Positions 50,574 through 59,186 of a stretch of DNA of 64,000 nt are shown here, one piece after another. The notes under the pieces are model-generated. The model made no database searches, was not told the DNA's origin, and saw nothing but the letters and a program-made list of their open reading frames with translations. A program made the position numbers and the translations under genes. The stretch covers positions 81,513-145,512 of the forward strand of contig DAIDHQ010000019.1 in NCBI GenBank assembly GCA_027459645.1, in the 5' to 3' direction. The first letter of the stretch is position 1; every line of letters starts with the position of its first letter. This DNA is from Vulcanimicrobiota bacterium (GTDB lineage: Bacteria > Vulcanimicrobiota > Vulcanimicrobiia > Vulcanimicrobiales > Vulcanimicrobiaceae).

Positions 50574-52475
50574 ATGGACGCACTATCACTTCGGACGGAT
50601 TTGGCCACGAATTCCGCGCTCGGTGCTTTCGAGTCGCGCGATGCTGCTTTGCGTTCGGACGTGACGCAGCTTTCATCGGGCCTGCGCGTAAACACGGTTG
50701 CCGACGATCCCGCCGGCTACGCCATCGCGACCAGCCTGCAGTCAAGGGTCACCGGCTATCAGGCAGGCGTCGAGAACACGCAAAGCGCGACGAATGCGGC
50801 TACGGTCGCGGCCGCTGCGCTGCATTCCATCGTCGACGTGTTGCAGCGCTTGCGCTCTCTTGCCGTCGAAGCCTCAAACGACATTCTTTCATCCGTACAG
50901 CGCGACGCACTTCAGACCGAAGCGAATCAGCTCGTTGCGGAAATCAACGGCATCGTCGGCCGCACGAATTTCAACGGGACCCCGCTCATCGACGGGTCGA
51001 ACGCGTTGGCACTGCTCGCGTCCCTTTCGCCGCTGCTTCCCGGCAGCAGCGTTGCGGGGCCCGCGCTCGCAAATGCTTCCTTCGAAACGCCGAACGTGGG
51101 GTCGGGCACCTTCGGTGCATTCCGTTACGATCCGTCGGGGGCGGGGTGGACGTTCAACGCGCGCTCGGGCATTACGGGCATCAACAGCGGATTTTCGAGC
51201 GGAGCGCCCGCGCCCACGAACGGCGTGCAAGAAGGGTTCATTCAGAGCGTCGGTACCACGAACGGATCGATCTCGCAACAAGTCACGCTGCAGGCGGGCG
51301 TGCAATACACCGTGACCTTCGATGCAACGCAACGCACGAATTATCAACACGGCGGCCAAACCGTACTCGTCGAATTAGACGGCGCGCTCATCGCGCGCGT
51401 CTTCCCGCAGAGCGGCGCGTACAATTCGTATACGACGCAAGCGTTCACGGCAGCTGCGGGAACGCACACGCTCACGTTCGTCGGCGAAAATCCGAGCGGG
51501 CAAGACAACACCGCGTTTATCGACAACGTCAAGATTCAAGGCAAAGTGCTGTCTTTGTCGGGGCCGGCAATCGCGGATGCAAGTTTCGAACAAACAGCGA
51601 TCGATAGCGCTTATTCGTTCGGTGCGTTTCAATATGCGCCCACGGGAACGGGCTGGCTGTATTCCGGCAGCGCTGGAGTTTCGGCGAATCAGTCCGGCTT
51701 CACCAACGGCAACCCGGGTGCGCCGGACGGCGGTCAAGTCGGCTTCATTCAAGAGCTAGGATCGATCCAGCAAGCGGTGTCCGGCTTCCAAAGCGGCGTG
51801 AAATACGTTTTGGAATTTGACGCGGCGAACCGAGGATCGTCACCGGGCCGCAAGACGCAGACGCTGCAGATCAGCATCGATAATACGGTGATCGGTACGT
51901 TCACGCCGACGAGCGTCAACTACCAAGCGTTTTCAACCGCCGTGTTTTCGCCGGGCGCCGGCATACACGTGCTCAAGATTGCGGGTCTCAATCCATACGG
52001 AAACGACGAGACGGCGTTCATCGATTCCCTGCATCTCTACGCGAGCGCCGCGGCGCAATCGACGGATGCTACCGTCGCCGTCAATAGCACGGGAGCGGAG
52101 GGCCAGACCGTCGCGCTCTCGCTGCCGGACGCACATACCTATGCGCTCGGCGTCGGCACCGTCGATCTCAGCAGTTTCGATGCCGCGCAGACGGCGATCG
52201 CGCAGATCGACGGCGCGCTTACTATTGCCACCGGCGCGGAGGCGTCACTGGGTGCCCAGGTCATCGCGCTCGGAAGTGAGGCCGCAAACGGCGCGATCGC
52301 CACGACGAATCTGACCGCGGCGGAATCGAACATTCGCGATCTCAACGTGGCGGCGGCGGTCACGCAATTCACCCGCGACAAGGTGTTGCAGCGCGTCGTC
52401 GGATCGGTGTTAACGCAAGCCAATGCCGATCGAAAGCTCGTGCTTACGCTCTTCGCGGGTGGCGCGAAGGGCTAG
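50574..52475 (+). CDS. flagellin with two inserted jelly-roll-like modules
   Basis: A 633-aa flagellin. The conserved N-terminal D0/D1 helices are SRDAALRSDVTQLSSGLRVNTVADDPAGYAIATSLQSR...RLRSLAVEASND...LQTEANQLVAEINGIVGRTNFNGTPL, and the C-terminal ones are SNIRDLNVAAAVTQFTRDKVLQRVVGSVLTQANADRKLVLTLF. Between them (residues ~160-490) are two related ~165-aa beta modules, each running from A.ASFE to TAFID (NASFETP...GENPSGQDNTAFIDNVKI; DASFEQT...GLNPYGNDETAFIDSLHL). They resemble DUF642/carbohydrate-binding folds. ATG 50574 is preferred. No other flagellar gene is nearby. Confidence 0.88.
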   Translation: MDALSLRTDLATNSALGAFESRDAALRSDVTQLSSGLRVNTVADDPAGYAIATSLQSRVTGYQAGVENTQSATNAATVAAAALHSIVDVLQRLRSLAVEASNDILSSVQRDALQTEANQLVAEINGIVGRTNFNGTPLIDGSNALALLASLSPLLPGSSVAGPALANASFETPNVGSGTFGAFRYDPSGAGWTFNARSGITGINSGFSSGAPAPTNGVQEGFIQSVGTTNGSISQQVTLQAGVQYTVTFDATQRTNYQHGGQTVLVELDGALIARVFPQSGAYNSYTTQAFTAAAGTHTLTFVGENPSGQDNTAFIDNVKIQGKVLSLSGPAIADASFEQTAIDSAYSFGAFQYAPTGTGWLYSGSAGVSANQSGFTNGNPGAPDGGQVGFIQELGSIQQAVSGFQSGVKYVLEFDAANRGSSPGRKTQTLQISIDNTVIGTFTPTSVNYQAFSTAVFSPGAGIHVLKIAGLNPYGNDETAFIDSLHLYASAAAQSTDATVAVNSTGAEGQTVALSLPDAHTYALGVGTVDLSSFDAAQTAIAQIDGALTIATGAEASLGAQVIALGSEAANGAIATTNLTAAESNIRDLNVAAAVTQFTRDKVLQRVVGSVLTQANADRKLVLTLFAGGAKG

Positions 52476-52687
52476 AGGTGCTCGTCGGACTCCGCGTGGT
52501 GCATGTCCGCCATGTCTTCGTTCTCGACGGAGTCGTCCACGTCGCCGTACACCACCTGATCGCTGATCTTTTGGTTTAAGGTGTGCGTCTCGGTCTGACG
52601 GCCCATCGCTTCCGCTTCCCGGTTGGTCAGCGGAGCTTCGTTATCGGCCTCGGTATGAAGCTCTTGGGGATTGGGTCCACTACTCAT
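52472..52687 (-). CDS. small acidic hypothetical protein
   Basis: A 71-aa hydrophilic, acidic protein (SSGPNPQELHTEADNEAPLTNREAEAMGRQTET...DDSVENEDMADMHHAESDEHL), likely unstructured. Its stop overlaps the flagellin stop by 4 nt on the opposite strand. It is divergent from the response-regulator gene and shares its 64-nt promoter region. I do not recognise a family; the composition and codons look like a genuine small protein. Confidence 0.55.
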   Translation of the reverse strand: MSSGPNPQELHTEADNEAPLTNREAEAMGRQTETHTLNQKISDQVVYGDVDDSVENEDMADMHHAESDEHL

Positions 52688-52709
52688 AGAACTCTAGTCT
52701 TACCCCGGA

Positions 52710-52726
52710 CTCATCATTCTCTCAAG
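52710..52726 (+). promoter_or_regulatory. CTCATC/CTCAAG direct-repeat operator upstream of the two-component operon
   Basis: CTCATC at 52710 and CTCAAG at 52721 have the same 11-bp period as the macA and macB sites. TAAGTG at 52741-52746 lies 14 nt after the second half-site and may be the -10, which would place the transcript start at about the ATG (52752), giving a leaderless mRNA. Confidence 0.5.
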
Positions 52727-52751
52727 CCCTCCGGGCAGGATAAGTGCCGAT

Positions 52752-53435
52752 ATGCCTGAGACCAAGCCGCGGATTGCGGTCATCGACGACGAACGCCGGA
52801 TTCGGGAACTGCTCGAACTGACGCTCGGCCACCATGGCTATGCGGTTCGCAGCGCCCAGGACGGGCCGACCGGGCTCGAGCTGGTGCGCACCTGGGAGCC
52901 CGACCTGATCGTCCTCGACGTCATGATGCCGATGATCAGCGGGATCGAGCTGCTGCCGATGCTGCGCCGCATCACCGATGCTCCCGTGGTTATGCTTTCG
53001 GCGCGCGGCGAGGTCGAAACGAAGGTCGAGGGGCTGACCCAAGGCGCCGACGACTACCTGAGCAAGCCTTTCGAGATTTCGGAGCTGCTCGCGCACGTCG
53101 ACGCCAAGCTGCGCCGCCCGCATCTCGAGAATCGCAACGTGCTCACCTACGACGACATCACGGTCAACCTCGACGAACATACGGTCGTACGCGACGGCAA
53201 GCGGATCGAGCTTTCGCCGCTCGAATACGATCTGCTGGTGACGCTATTGCGCCGTCCGCGTCGCGTCTTTACCCGCGACGAGTTGCTCGATCTGGTGTGG
53301 GGCAACGACAAAGAGGTCGGGCAGAACGCCGTCGAGCGCTATATCTCGTATCTTCGCGGCAAGGTCGACGACGGTTTCGGCAAAACGTTGATTCATACGG
53401 TTCGAGGAGCGGGGTATACGATTCGTGCCGACTAG
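52752..53435 (+). CDS. OmpR/PhoB-family response regulator
   Basis: A 227-aa regulator. The receiver domain (residues 5-118) has the acid pocket VIDDERR, phospho-acceptor Asp in LIVLDVMMP, Thr/Ser switch VVMLSARGE and Lys in YLSKPFEI. The winged-helix output (~130-225) has ELSPLEYDLLVTLLRRPRRVFTRDELLDLVWG and VERYISYLRGKVD...IHTVRGAGYTIR. It is cotranscribed with the kinase 1 nt downstream. Its own promoter carries the direct repeat also found at the efflux genes. Confidence 0.95.
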   Translation: MPETKPRIAVIDDERRIRELLELTLGHHGYAVRSAQDGPTGLELVRTWEPDLIVLDVMMPMISGIELLPMLRRITDAPVVMLSARGEVETKVEGLTQGADDYLSKPFEISELLAHVDAKLRRPHLENRNVLTYDDITVNLDEHTVVRDGKRIELSPLEYDLLVTLLRRPRRVFTRDELLDLVWGNDKEVGQNAVERYISYLRGKVDDGFGKTLIHTVRGAGYTIRAD

Positions 53436-53436
53436 T

Positions 53437-54762
53437 ATGCCGTTCGCACGGTTCTCGCGCCGCATCACGCAGGGGTACGTGGTGTTGGCGATCGTGTTGA
53501 TTGTGCTCATGACGCTGTCGTCGTCGCTGCTCGCCTTCATCTTTTTCGCGGCGACCTATAACGAGTCGATGGATGCCGCGCATGCGCGGTTGGAGCAACG
53601 CGTGCAGTACTACCAGTCGCTGCACGAAACGATCGAACAATACGGGCCGAAGCTGGTCGCCGAGCAGGGGCACTCGCGCTTCAAGCTGCGCGTGATCGCC
53701 GATCACAAGTTGATCGCGGGTGACGAAACGCGGCCGAATAGCGCGGCCATCGCCATCAGCGTGCTGTTGAACATGCACGGGCGGCGCGTCCCGGTGCCGG
53801 ACGGCGTCGTCGAAATCATTCCGGATTTCAACGGCTTTGCGAACTTCATCGGCCACTACTGGCTCTACATGGCGCCGATCGGCATCATCGCGGTATTGAT
53901 CGCGTGGCTCGCCGCGCGCGCGATCACGCGCCGCGCCGTTCGCCCGCTCGTCGACGTGACCGACGCGTTGCGCGCGATCGCCGCCGGCGACTTCACGCCG
54001 AAGCTGCTGATGGAGAGCGACAGCGGCCTGCAAGATCTCACCCAAGCGTACAACGAGGTCGCCCAGCGGCTCAACGTCGCCACCTTCGAACAGCGCCGCC
54101 AGCAGGGCGAGATGCGTCAATTCATCGCCGACGCGGGCCACGAATTGCGCACGCCGCTCACGATCTTCATGGGCTATCTGGAAGCGTTGCGCGGCGGGAT
54201 CGTGCAAGATTCTGCCGCGGTCGCGCGCGTTCACGAAACGATGCTGGACGAGACGCGCAAGATGCGCACGATCATCGAAAAGCTCATCCTGCTCGCGCGC
54301 ATGGAGCGCGAGGCCGAACCCGTCAGCGAATCCGTCGAATTGAATTCCGTGGCCGCGCGCGCGGTCGACGCGCTGCGCCCGCTCGCGGGCGAGCGCATTC
54401 ATCTCACCCACGACGGTGCGGTGCGCATCAAAGGCGACGACGGCGCACTCTACGAGGCGGTGAAAAACGTGGTGGAAAATGCGGTCCGGTACGCGCCCGG
54501 TTCGCCGATTGAAGTGCGCGTTGCGCGCGCCGGCGATCAAGCGACCATTCAGGTGGAAGATCACGGTCCGGGCATGCAGACCGTCGACGTCGAGCACGCG
54601 TTCGACCGCTTTTATCGCGGCAGCGCACACGGTGAGGTCGAAGGCTCGGGGCTCGGCCTTGCAATCGCAAAGCGCGCCGTGGAGCGAATGGGCGGAACGA
54701 TCGAACTCGATAGCCGCTTGCATGCCGGGACGCGCGTAACGATGCGATTTCCTGGGAATTAA
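53437..54762 (+). CDS. sensor histidine kinase (EnvZ/BaeS type)
   Basis: A 441-aa membrane kinase. TM1 is at residues ~15-37 (VVLAIVLIVLMTLSSSLLAFIFF), a ~100-aa periplasmic sensor lies between, TM2 is at ~140-162, then HAMP (~163-215), HisKA with the phospho-His in IADAGHELRTPLT (~residue 235), N box VKNVVENAVRYAPG, G1 DHGPGM, F box FDRFYRG and G2 EGSGLGLAIAK. ATG 53437 follows the regulator's stop by 1 nt. It likely senses envelope stress or a drug and phosphorylates the regulator upstream. Confidence 0.94.
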   Translation: MPFARFSRRITQGYVVLAIVLIVLMTLSSSLLAFIFFAATYNESMDAAHARLEQRVQYYQSLHETIEQYGPKLVAEQGHSRFKLRVIADHKLIAGDETRPNSAAIAISVLLNMHGRRVPVPDGVVEIIPDFNGFANFIGHYWLYMAPIGIIAVLIAWLAARAITRRAVRPLVDVTDALRAIAAGDFTPKLLMESDSGLQDLTQAYNEVAQRLNVATFEQRRQQGEMRQFIADAGHELRTPLTIFMGYLEALRGGIVQDSAAVARVHETMLDETRKMRTIIEKLILLARMEREAEPVSESVELNSVAARAVDALRPLAGERIHLTHDGAVRIKGDDGALYEAVKNVVENAVRYAPGSPIEVRVARAGDQATIQVEDHGPGMQTVDVEHAFDRFYRGSAHGEVEGSGLGLAIAKRAVERMGGTIELDSRLHAGTRVTMRFPGN

Positions 54763-54771
54763 TCCCATGCA

Positions 54772-55869
54772 ATGGAAGCAATCGAGGCACCGAAACTCTC
54801 GCACGTCCGGCGTTTAACCGGCGCCTACGGGATCATTCAGTTCGCGCAAGGTTCCGTTCCCGATCTCGACTCGGGTTTCTGTTTGGACGATAACGTGCGT
54901 CTCTTGATGCTGGCGGTCGCGCTGCGCGCGGAGAGCCCATCGCATCCTTATGCGATCGACGCCGGCAATCGCGTCTTCGACTTCATCGATATGGCGGCCG
55001 CCGAGGCGCCCGTCTATCACAACATGATGGACGAGCACGGCGAATTCACCGATCGCTTTGCATCGCCGGAATCGATCGGACGATTGATTTGGGCGCTCGG
55101 CATCGTGCTGCGCGATTCGCGCGACCGGCGCTGGATTTCGCGCGCGCGCTTTCACATGGAACGCGCGATGTGCGCCGCTGCGGCACTATCCTCGGCGCAT
55201 GCGCGCGCCTTTGCCGGGCTCGGCTGGGCCGCCGCGATACAAGCGGGATACGAGCGCTACCGCGACGCACTCTGCGCCGCGGCGGAAGCGATGCACTTCG
55301 AATTCGAGCGCAACGCCAAACACAGCTGGCTGTGGACCGAGGATGCCATTACGTACGACGCGGCGCGGCTGCCCGAAGCGCTGATGCGCGCGGGCGACGC
55401 GCTCGGCGAACGCGAGATCGTCGAAAACGGCCGCCACGCGTTCGAGTTCCTCGTCGCCGTAACGCAACGCGGCGACGTGTTCGAACCGATCGGTGCGCCG
55501 GGCTGGTACCGTTGCGGCGGCGAACGCCCCCATTACTCGCAGCAGCCGCTCGAGGCGTTTGCGATGGTCGACGCGTGGCTTGCGTATGGCGACGCGGAGC
55601 GTGCGCAGATCGCCTTCGAATGGTTCCTCGGACGCAATAGCGACCGGCTGGTTCTGGCCGATCCCGCCACCGGCGGATGCCGCGACGGCATCCACGAGCC
55701 GCAGGTGCTCAACGACAATATGGGCGCGGAAAGCACGCTCGCCTATCTGCAAGCATCGTATGCCTTACGGCTGCACAATCGCGTACCCAATCGGTTTACA
55801 CCGGCCATTGTTGGTGAGCTCCGAGGAGCACGCAGCAACCGCGACGATCAGATCACACTCGGCGCGTAA
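54772..55869 (+). CDS. putative (alpha/alpha)6-barrel glycoside-active protein
   Basis: A 365-aa protein. The start SHVRRLTGAYGIIQFAQGSVPDLDSGFCLDDNVRLLMLAVAL recalls the helical-barrel domain found beside bacterial mannosyl/glycosyl transferases (motif GYC.DDNARAL). The remainder has repeated paired helices with aromatic/acidic motifs (MDEHGEFTDR, WLWTEDAITYDAARLPEALM, QQPLEAFAMVDAWL, NDNMGAESTLAYLQA). A sugar hydrolase or epimerase-type fold is likely; the substrate is unknown. It follows the kinase by 9 nt, and its last ~105 nt overlap the convergent DUF1989 gene. Confidence 0.6.
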   Translation: MEAIEAPKLSHVRRLTGAYGIIQFAQGSVPDLDSGFCLDDNVRLLMLAVALRAESPSHPYAIDAGNRVFDFIDMAAAEAPVYHNMMDEHGEFTDRFASPESIGRLIWALGIVLRDSRDRRWISRARFHMERAMCAAAALSSAHARAFAGLGWAAAIQAGYERYRDALCAAAEAMHFEFERNAKHSWLWTEDAITYDAARLPEALMRAGDALGEREIVENGRHAFEFLVAVTQRGDVFEPIGAPGWYRCGGERPHYSQQPLEAFAMVDAWLAYGDAERAQIAFEWFLGRNSDRLVLADPATGGCRDGIHEPQVLNDNMGAESTLAYLQASYALRLHNRVPNRFTPAIVGELRGARSNRDDQITLGA

Positions 55870-56361
55870 GTCGAAGTAGTCGCCGGCGCGGCTGCGCGGC
55901 GGATAGAGTTTGACCGCGTTCCCTTCGACGCGCACGTCCATGAAGACGTTGAGCGTCGCGGTGACGTCGTCGTCGCCAAGGCCGAAGACATCGAGCGCGC
56001 GCGAAAGATTACCATGACAGCTCGGATGACCGAGCGCGCCACGCCGCTCGAACATGACGCGGCTGCACGGCGCTAGCAACAGATCGTGGACGCCCACCGT
56101 ATCTGCAACGATGCGCGCGAGCGGCGTCGAGCGCGTCGAATACAGCACGTCGCCGAGCTGCGGCACGATGCGCTCGTTGTAATCGATCGTGCGCCCCGGC
56201 GAGAAGCGATCGCGGTCGTCGTTGTAGGCGAAGAGCGCAACGTCGGCCACCTGCTCGCCTTCGAAATCGACGATGCGTAGCGTGTCGCCGGCGTGCAGCA
56301 CGAACGCCGTGCCGGTTTGCGGCGCTAGACGGACGAGGCTGGATGAAACGGACAGATCCAT
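55765..56361 (-). CDS. DUF1989 (urea carboxylase-associated / carboxyguanidine deiminase-like) protein
   Basis: A 198-aa protein of DUF1989: HAGDTLRIVDFEGEQVADVALFAYND, YNERIVPQLGDVLYSTRSTPLARIVADTVGVHDLLLAPCSR, HPSCHGNLSRAL and NVFMDVRVEGNAVKLYPPRSRAGDYFDLRAECDLIVAVAACS. Related proteins (UAAP1/2) include the subunits of carboxyguanidine deiminase in guanidine breakdown. It is the last gene of a four-gene overlapping minus-strand operon, overlapping the N-hydroxylase gene by 37 nt. The specific substrate here is unknown. Confidence 0.88.
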   Translation of the reverse strand: MDLSVSSSLVRLAPQTGTAFVLHAGDTLRIVDFEGEQVADVALFAYNDDRDRFSPGRTIDYNERIVPQLGDVLYSTRSTPLARIVADTVGVHDLLLAPCSRVMFERRGALGHPSCHGNLSRALDVFGLGDDDVTATLNVFMDVRVEGNAVKLYPPRSRAGDYFDLRAECDLIVAVAACSSELTNNGRCKPIGYAIVQP

Positions 56362-57131
56362 TCGTCCTCGACTGCGCGCCCCGCGTACTGACCCGCTTCG
56401 CTGCAGTCGCCGTGATCGGAAAGGTTCGGATTGAGCGAGCCTTGCAGCTCGAGCTCGCGGGCGCGTACCTGCTCGCGGATGCGCGCATAATGCCCGCTGC
56501 TCTTGAGTTCGCGGAACTGCTCGTGCGAATTAAAGACGAGCGCCGGCAGCGCGAAGCGGCGGCTCAATCGCGACGCTTGCGGATGCATTCCGATCACGAA
56601 GAACGGATGACCGGCCGCACTAAAGGCAAAGCGCGCATCCGCCGGATCGCGCGAAACGCTTGGGTTCCAATCGAAGTGTCGCACGTCGGCCGCGTGCAGC
56701 ACGTCCAGTTGGCGCCACAACCGTTCTTCGAAATCCGCTTCTCCGGCGATCGTCGTGTCGTTAAAGACGGCGACGAAGGTCTTATATTTTGCGGCGATGT
56801 GCGGAAGTTCGGCCACGAACGCAGCAAGATCGCGCGCGAGTCCCTCGGAAGCGTTCGGCGACGGAAAACGGTCGTAGAGCGCAAAGCGGTAGCCGCCGCT
56901 CATCACCGCACCTTTCGCGCCGACGCACGCAAAGCGGTCGTTCGTTACGAATGAGCGGAAAAGCTGATGGGTCATTTTTGCCTGGCCCGTCGGTTCTCGC
57001 CAATCGAGAAGCCGGAAGAGCGTTCCGTCCAGATAGGCCGAGTAGTTGCTCGTACGATATGCTGACGCGGATTGAAACGGGTTATCAGATGCATAGAGTG
57101 ACAGGGCTTGTTGGGGGTTCAGACCGCCCAT
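56325..57131 (-). CDS. YqcI/YcgG-family protein (GntA-like heme-dependent N-hydroxylase)
   Basis: A 268-aa protein from ATG 57131. Family blocks: FVAVFNDTTIAGEADFEERLWRQLDVLH, DWNPSVSRDPADARFAFSAAGHPFFVIGMHPQASRLSRRF, ALVFNSHEQFRELK and SDHGDCSEAGQYAGR...DEWICPF. The best-studied member, GntA, N-hydroxylates a cyclic guanidine in guanitoxin synthesis, using heme. It overlaps its operon neighbours on both sides (13 and 37 nt). The presence of a decarboxylase, GT2 and DUF1989 in the same operon suggests a modified guanidine or amine product. Confidence 0.85.
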   Translation of the reverse strand: MGGLNPQQALSLYASDNPFQSASAYRTSNYSAYLDGTLFRLLDWREPTGQAKMTHQLFRSFVTNDRFACVGAKGAVMSGGYRFALYDRFPSPNASEGLARDLAAFVAELPHIAAKYKTFVAVFNDTTIAGEADFEERLWRQLDVLHAADVRHFDWNPSVSRDPADARFAFSAAGHPFFVIGMHPQASRLSRRFALPALVFNSHEQFRELKSSGHYARIREQVRARELELQGSLNPNLSDHGDCSEAGQYAGRAVEDEWICPFHPASSV

Positions 57132-58072
57132 TTTCGTCGGAGCTCCTTGGGGGAAGATGCGGCGCGTCTGACGATTCCGCCGGCGTAGCGAACGCCGCCG
57201 TATCGAACGCGTTCGTAAACGGCAAGCCACGCGCAGATCGCGCGCTCCGCCAGCCACAGGGGCGCGAGCGCCACCGCAAGCGGCGGGAAATAGCGATACC
57301 CGCGGTTGCGCAGCCAGCCGTAAAGCGCGGCGACGATTGAAACGCCCGAAAACGCGCCGATTGCCGATGGATGCACGATGCACAGCGGTACGATTGCGAG
57401 CGCGGCGAGCAAACGCAGCGGGCGCGCGAATTCGTCGTACGCCTGACGGACGCGTTGAGAGAAATAGTGCCGCGCCGTCGGCGGCAGGCGGCGCACGTAA
57501 ATGTCGCGCCGCACGCGCTCGTATCCTCCGCGCGCTTTGACCGTGCGCACCAGTTCTAAATTTTCGAAGAGGGCATCTGGGTCGTAGCCGAAGGGTGCCG
57601 ACGAGCGGCGCAACGCGAGCGTTCCCGGCCAGTCTCCATCCAGAGCCCGATTGATCAACGTGCGCGACGTATCGAGTAACGCATGCCAGGGAAGCGGATC
57701 GAAGTAATTTTGCGGGCGTACGATATCGGCGTCGTCCAGCGCGGCGATGACGGCTCGCAGCGACCAGGGCGAATAGCGCACGTCGTCGTCGGCAATTACG
57801 ACCTTTTCGGTGCGGCAGCGGCGAAGGCCGGAAAGTACGTTGCGAACCTTACCGTTTGCGCCGGTGATATCGGCGTCCGGGCGCACGTGAACGATCGAAG
57901 GACCGAAGGCGCGAGCGTGCGCTTCAAAAATCTCTTGGTCGGAGCTGTCGACGACGATGACGTCGACGCAATGAAGCGAGTGCAGATAGCTGGCAAGTTC
58001 CTCCGCACGCGCGGTGTCGCGCGCTCGAATTGGGAGCAGGTAACTAGCCTGCGGTAACCCCGGTAGGTTCAT
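57119..58072 (-). CDS. family 2 glycosyltransferase with membrane segments
   Basis: A 317-aa protein from ATG 58072, overlapping the decarboxylase gene by 29 nt. The GT-A fold is visible: YLLPIRARDTARAEELASYLHSLHCVDVIVVDSS, ITGANGKVRNVLSGLRRCRTEKVVIADDDVRY (metal-binding DDD), QNYFDPLPWHALLD and FGYDPDALFENLELVRTVKARG. Hydrophobic segments after residue ~235 (LRLLAALAIVPLCIVHPSAIGAFSGVSIVAALYGWL) should anchor it to the inner membrane. Possibly it attaches a sugar to the operon's product or to a lipid carrier. Confidence 0.82.
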   Translation of the reverse strand: MNLPGLPQASYLLPIRARDTARAEELASYLHSLHCVDVIVVDSSDQEIFEAHARAFGPSIVHVRPDADITGANGKVRNVLSGLRRCRTEKVVIADDDVRYSPWSLRAVIAALDDADIVRPQNYFDPLPWHALLDTSRTLINRALDGDWPGTLALRRSSAPFGYDPDALFENLELVRTVKARGGYERVRRDIYVRRLPPTARHYFSQRVRQAYDEFARPLRLLAALAIVPLCIVHPSAIGAFSGVSIVAALYGWLRNRGYRYFPPLAVALAPLWLAERAICAWLAVYERVRYGGVRYAGGIVRRAASSPKELRRKWAV

Positions 58073-59177
58073 GCCGAACGTTATTCCCACCGCGCGCGAA
58101 GTCAAAGCCCATGCTGACGTCGTACGCGCCGACGTCCGCAACGATGAGCGCGCGGAGACGGTCGAGATCGTGCGGAAGCCGGACGTCCTTGCGGATAATG
58201 TCATATTCCAGACACGTGCAGCCGAGGACGCAGTCGTTTCCGGGCTCGAGCAGCTCGACGTCGTACCGGCCGTTGCGTTCGCACACGGCAAGCACGCGAT
58301 GCGGGAAGGTCGTGATTTGCGGAAGATCGGGATAACCTGCGTCGACGACGACGTCCGTCCGTCCGTCCGCGCGCCGAATCTCGAGCACCGGTGCGACAAA
58401 CACGTGTCCCGGCGTGACGACCGCTTGTCCCGGTTCGGCGAAGATCGCGTGCGTGTAGGGAAGTGCGAGCGCGGTTTCGCGCAGCAACCACGCAAAATCA
58501 CCGCGCGCAAATGCACGGTCGAACTCGAGCGGCGTCTTACCGCCGCCGACGTCGAATGCGGTAACCCGCGCGCGCGTGCGGCGTTCCACCTGGCGCGCGA
58601 GATCGATTGCAAGGCCAACGATGTCCCGCCAGTTGCGTCCGTCGAAATCCTGCGGCCGCACGTGCAGCGAGATGCCGAGGGTGCGCCGTCCCGACGAGCG
58701 GATCGCTTCGCACAATGCGGGCAATTGCGATTCGTCGATGCCGAAACGCGAACTCACGCCGGGCGGCCGAACGCGCACGCCGATCAAGCTGCCTTCCAAT
58801 CGGCGCAGATTTTCGAGATAGGCTTCGATCGAATCCGCGAAGACGATGCCCGGCGATTCGGACGAACGCCATGCCGGTTGCGGACCGTTGTAGATCGTGC
58901 GATTTTCGAAGCCCAGTTCGATCGCCAGCTGCAATTCTTGCGGGCTGATTACTTCAGCGTACAGTCCCGCCTCGCACACGAGCGTGAGCAGTTCCCGATC
59001 GGGGTTTGTTTTGACGCTGTAGGCAAATCGCAGCGGGTGCCGGAGATCTTGCAGGGTGACGAGCGCTTGGACGTTTCGACGCAACACGCCGTCGAGTGCG
59101 TAGCGGCCGCGCCGCAGCGGATCGAACGCTAGGCTGCGTACGGCAGAACGGAGATCGTCGTCGTCGAGAACGAGCAC
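58044..59177 (-). CDS. PLP-dependent fold-type III decarboxylase (Orn/Arg/DAP family)
   Basis: A 377-aa enzyme. The PLP lysine lies in RFAYSVKTNPDRELL, with EVISPQELQLAIELGF, ISLHVRPQDF, the phosphate-binding DVGGGKTP, EPGQAVV, the cross-subunit CLEYDII (C-x-x-D) and ADVGAYDVSMGFDF, all as in ornithine/arginine/diaminopimelate decarboxylases. It is the first gene of the four-gene operon. It would supply an amine (putrescine, agmatine or similar) to the downstream enzymes. Substrate preference cannot be read from the motifs alone. Confidence 0.9.
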   Translation of the reverse strand: MLVLDDDDLRSAVRSLAFDPLRRGRYALDGVLRRNVQALVTLQDLRHPLRFAYSVKTNPDRELLTLVCEAGLYAEVISPQELQLAIELGFENRTIYNGPQPAWRSSESPGIVFADSIEAYLENLRRLEGSLIGVRVRPPGVSSRFGIDESQLPALCEAIRSSGRRTLGISLHVRPQDFDGRNWRDIVGLAIDLARQVERRTRARVTAFDVGGGKTPLEFDRAFARGDFAWLLRETALALPYTHAIFAEPGQAVVTPGHVFVAPVLEIRRADGRTDVVVDAGYPDLPQITTFPHRVLAVCERNGRYDVELLEPGNDCVLGCTCLEYDIIRKDVRLPHDLDRLRALIVADVGAYDVSMGFDFARGGNNVRHEPTGVTAG

Positions 59178-59186
59178 ATAGACTCT

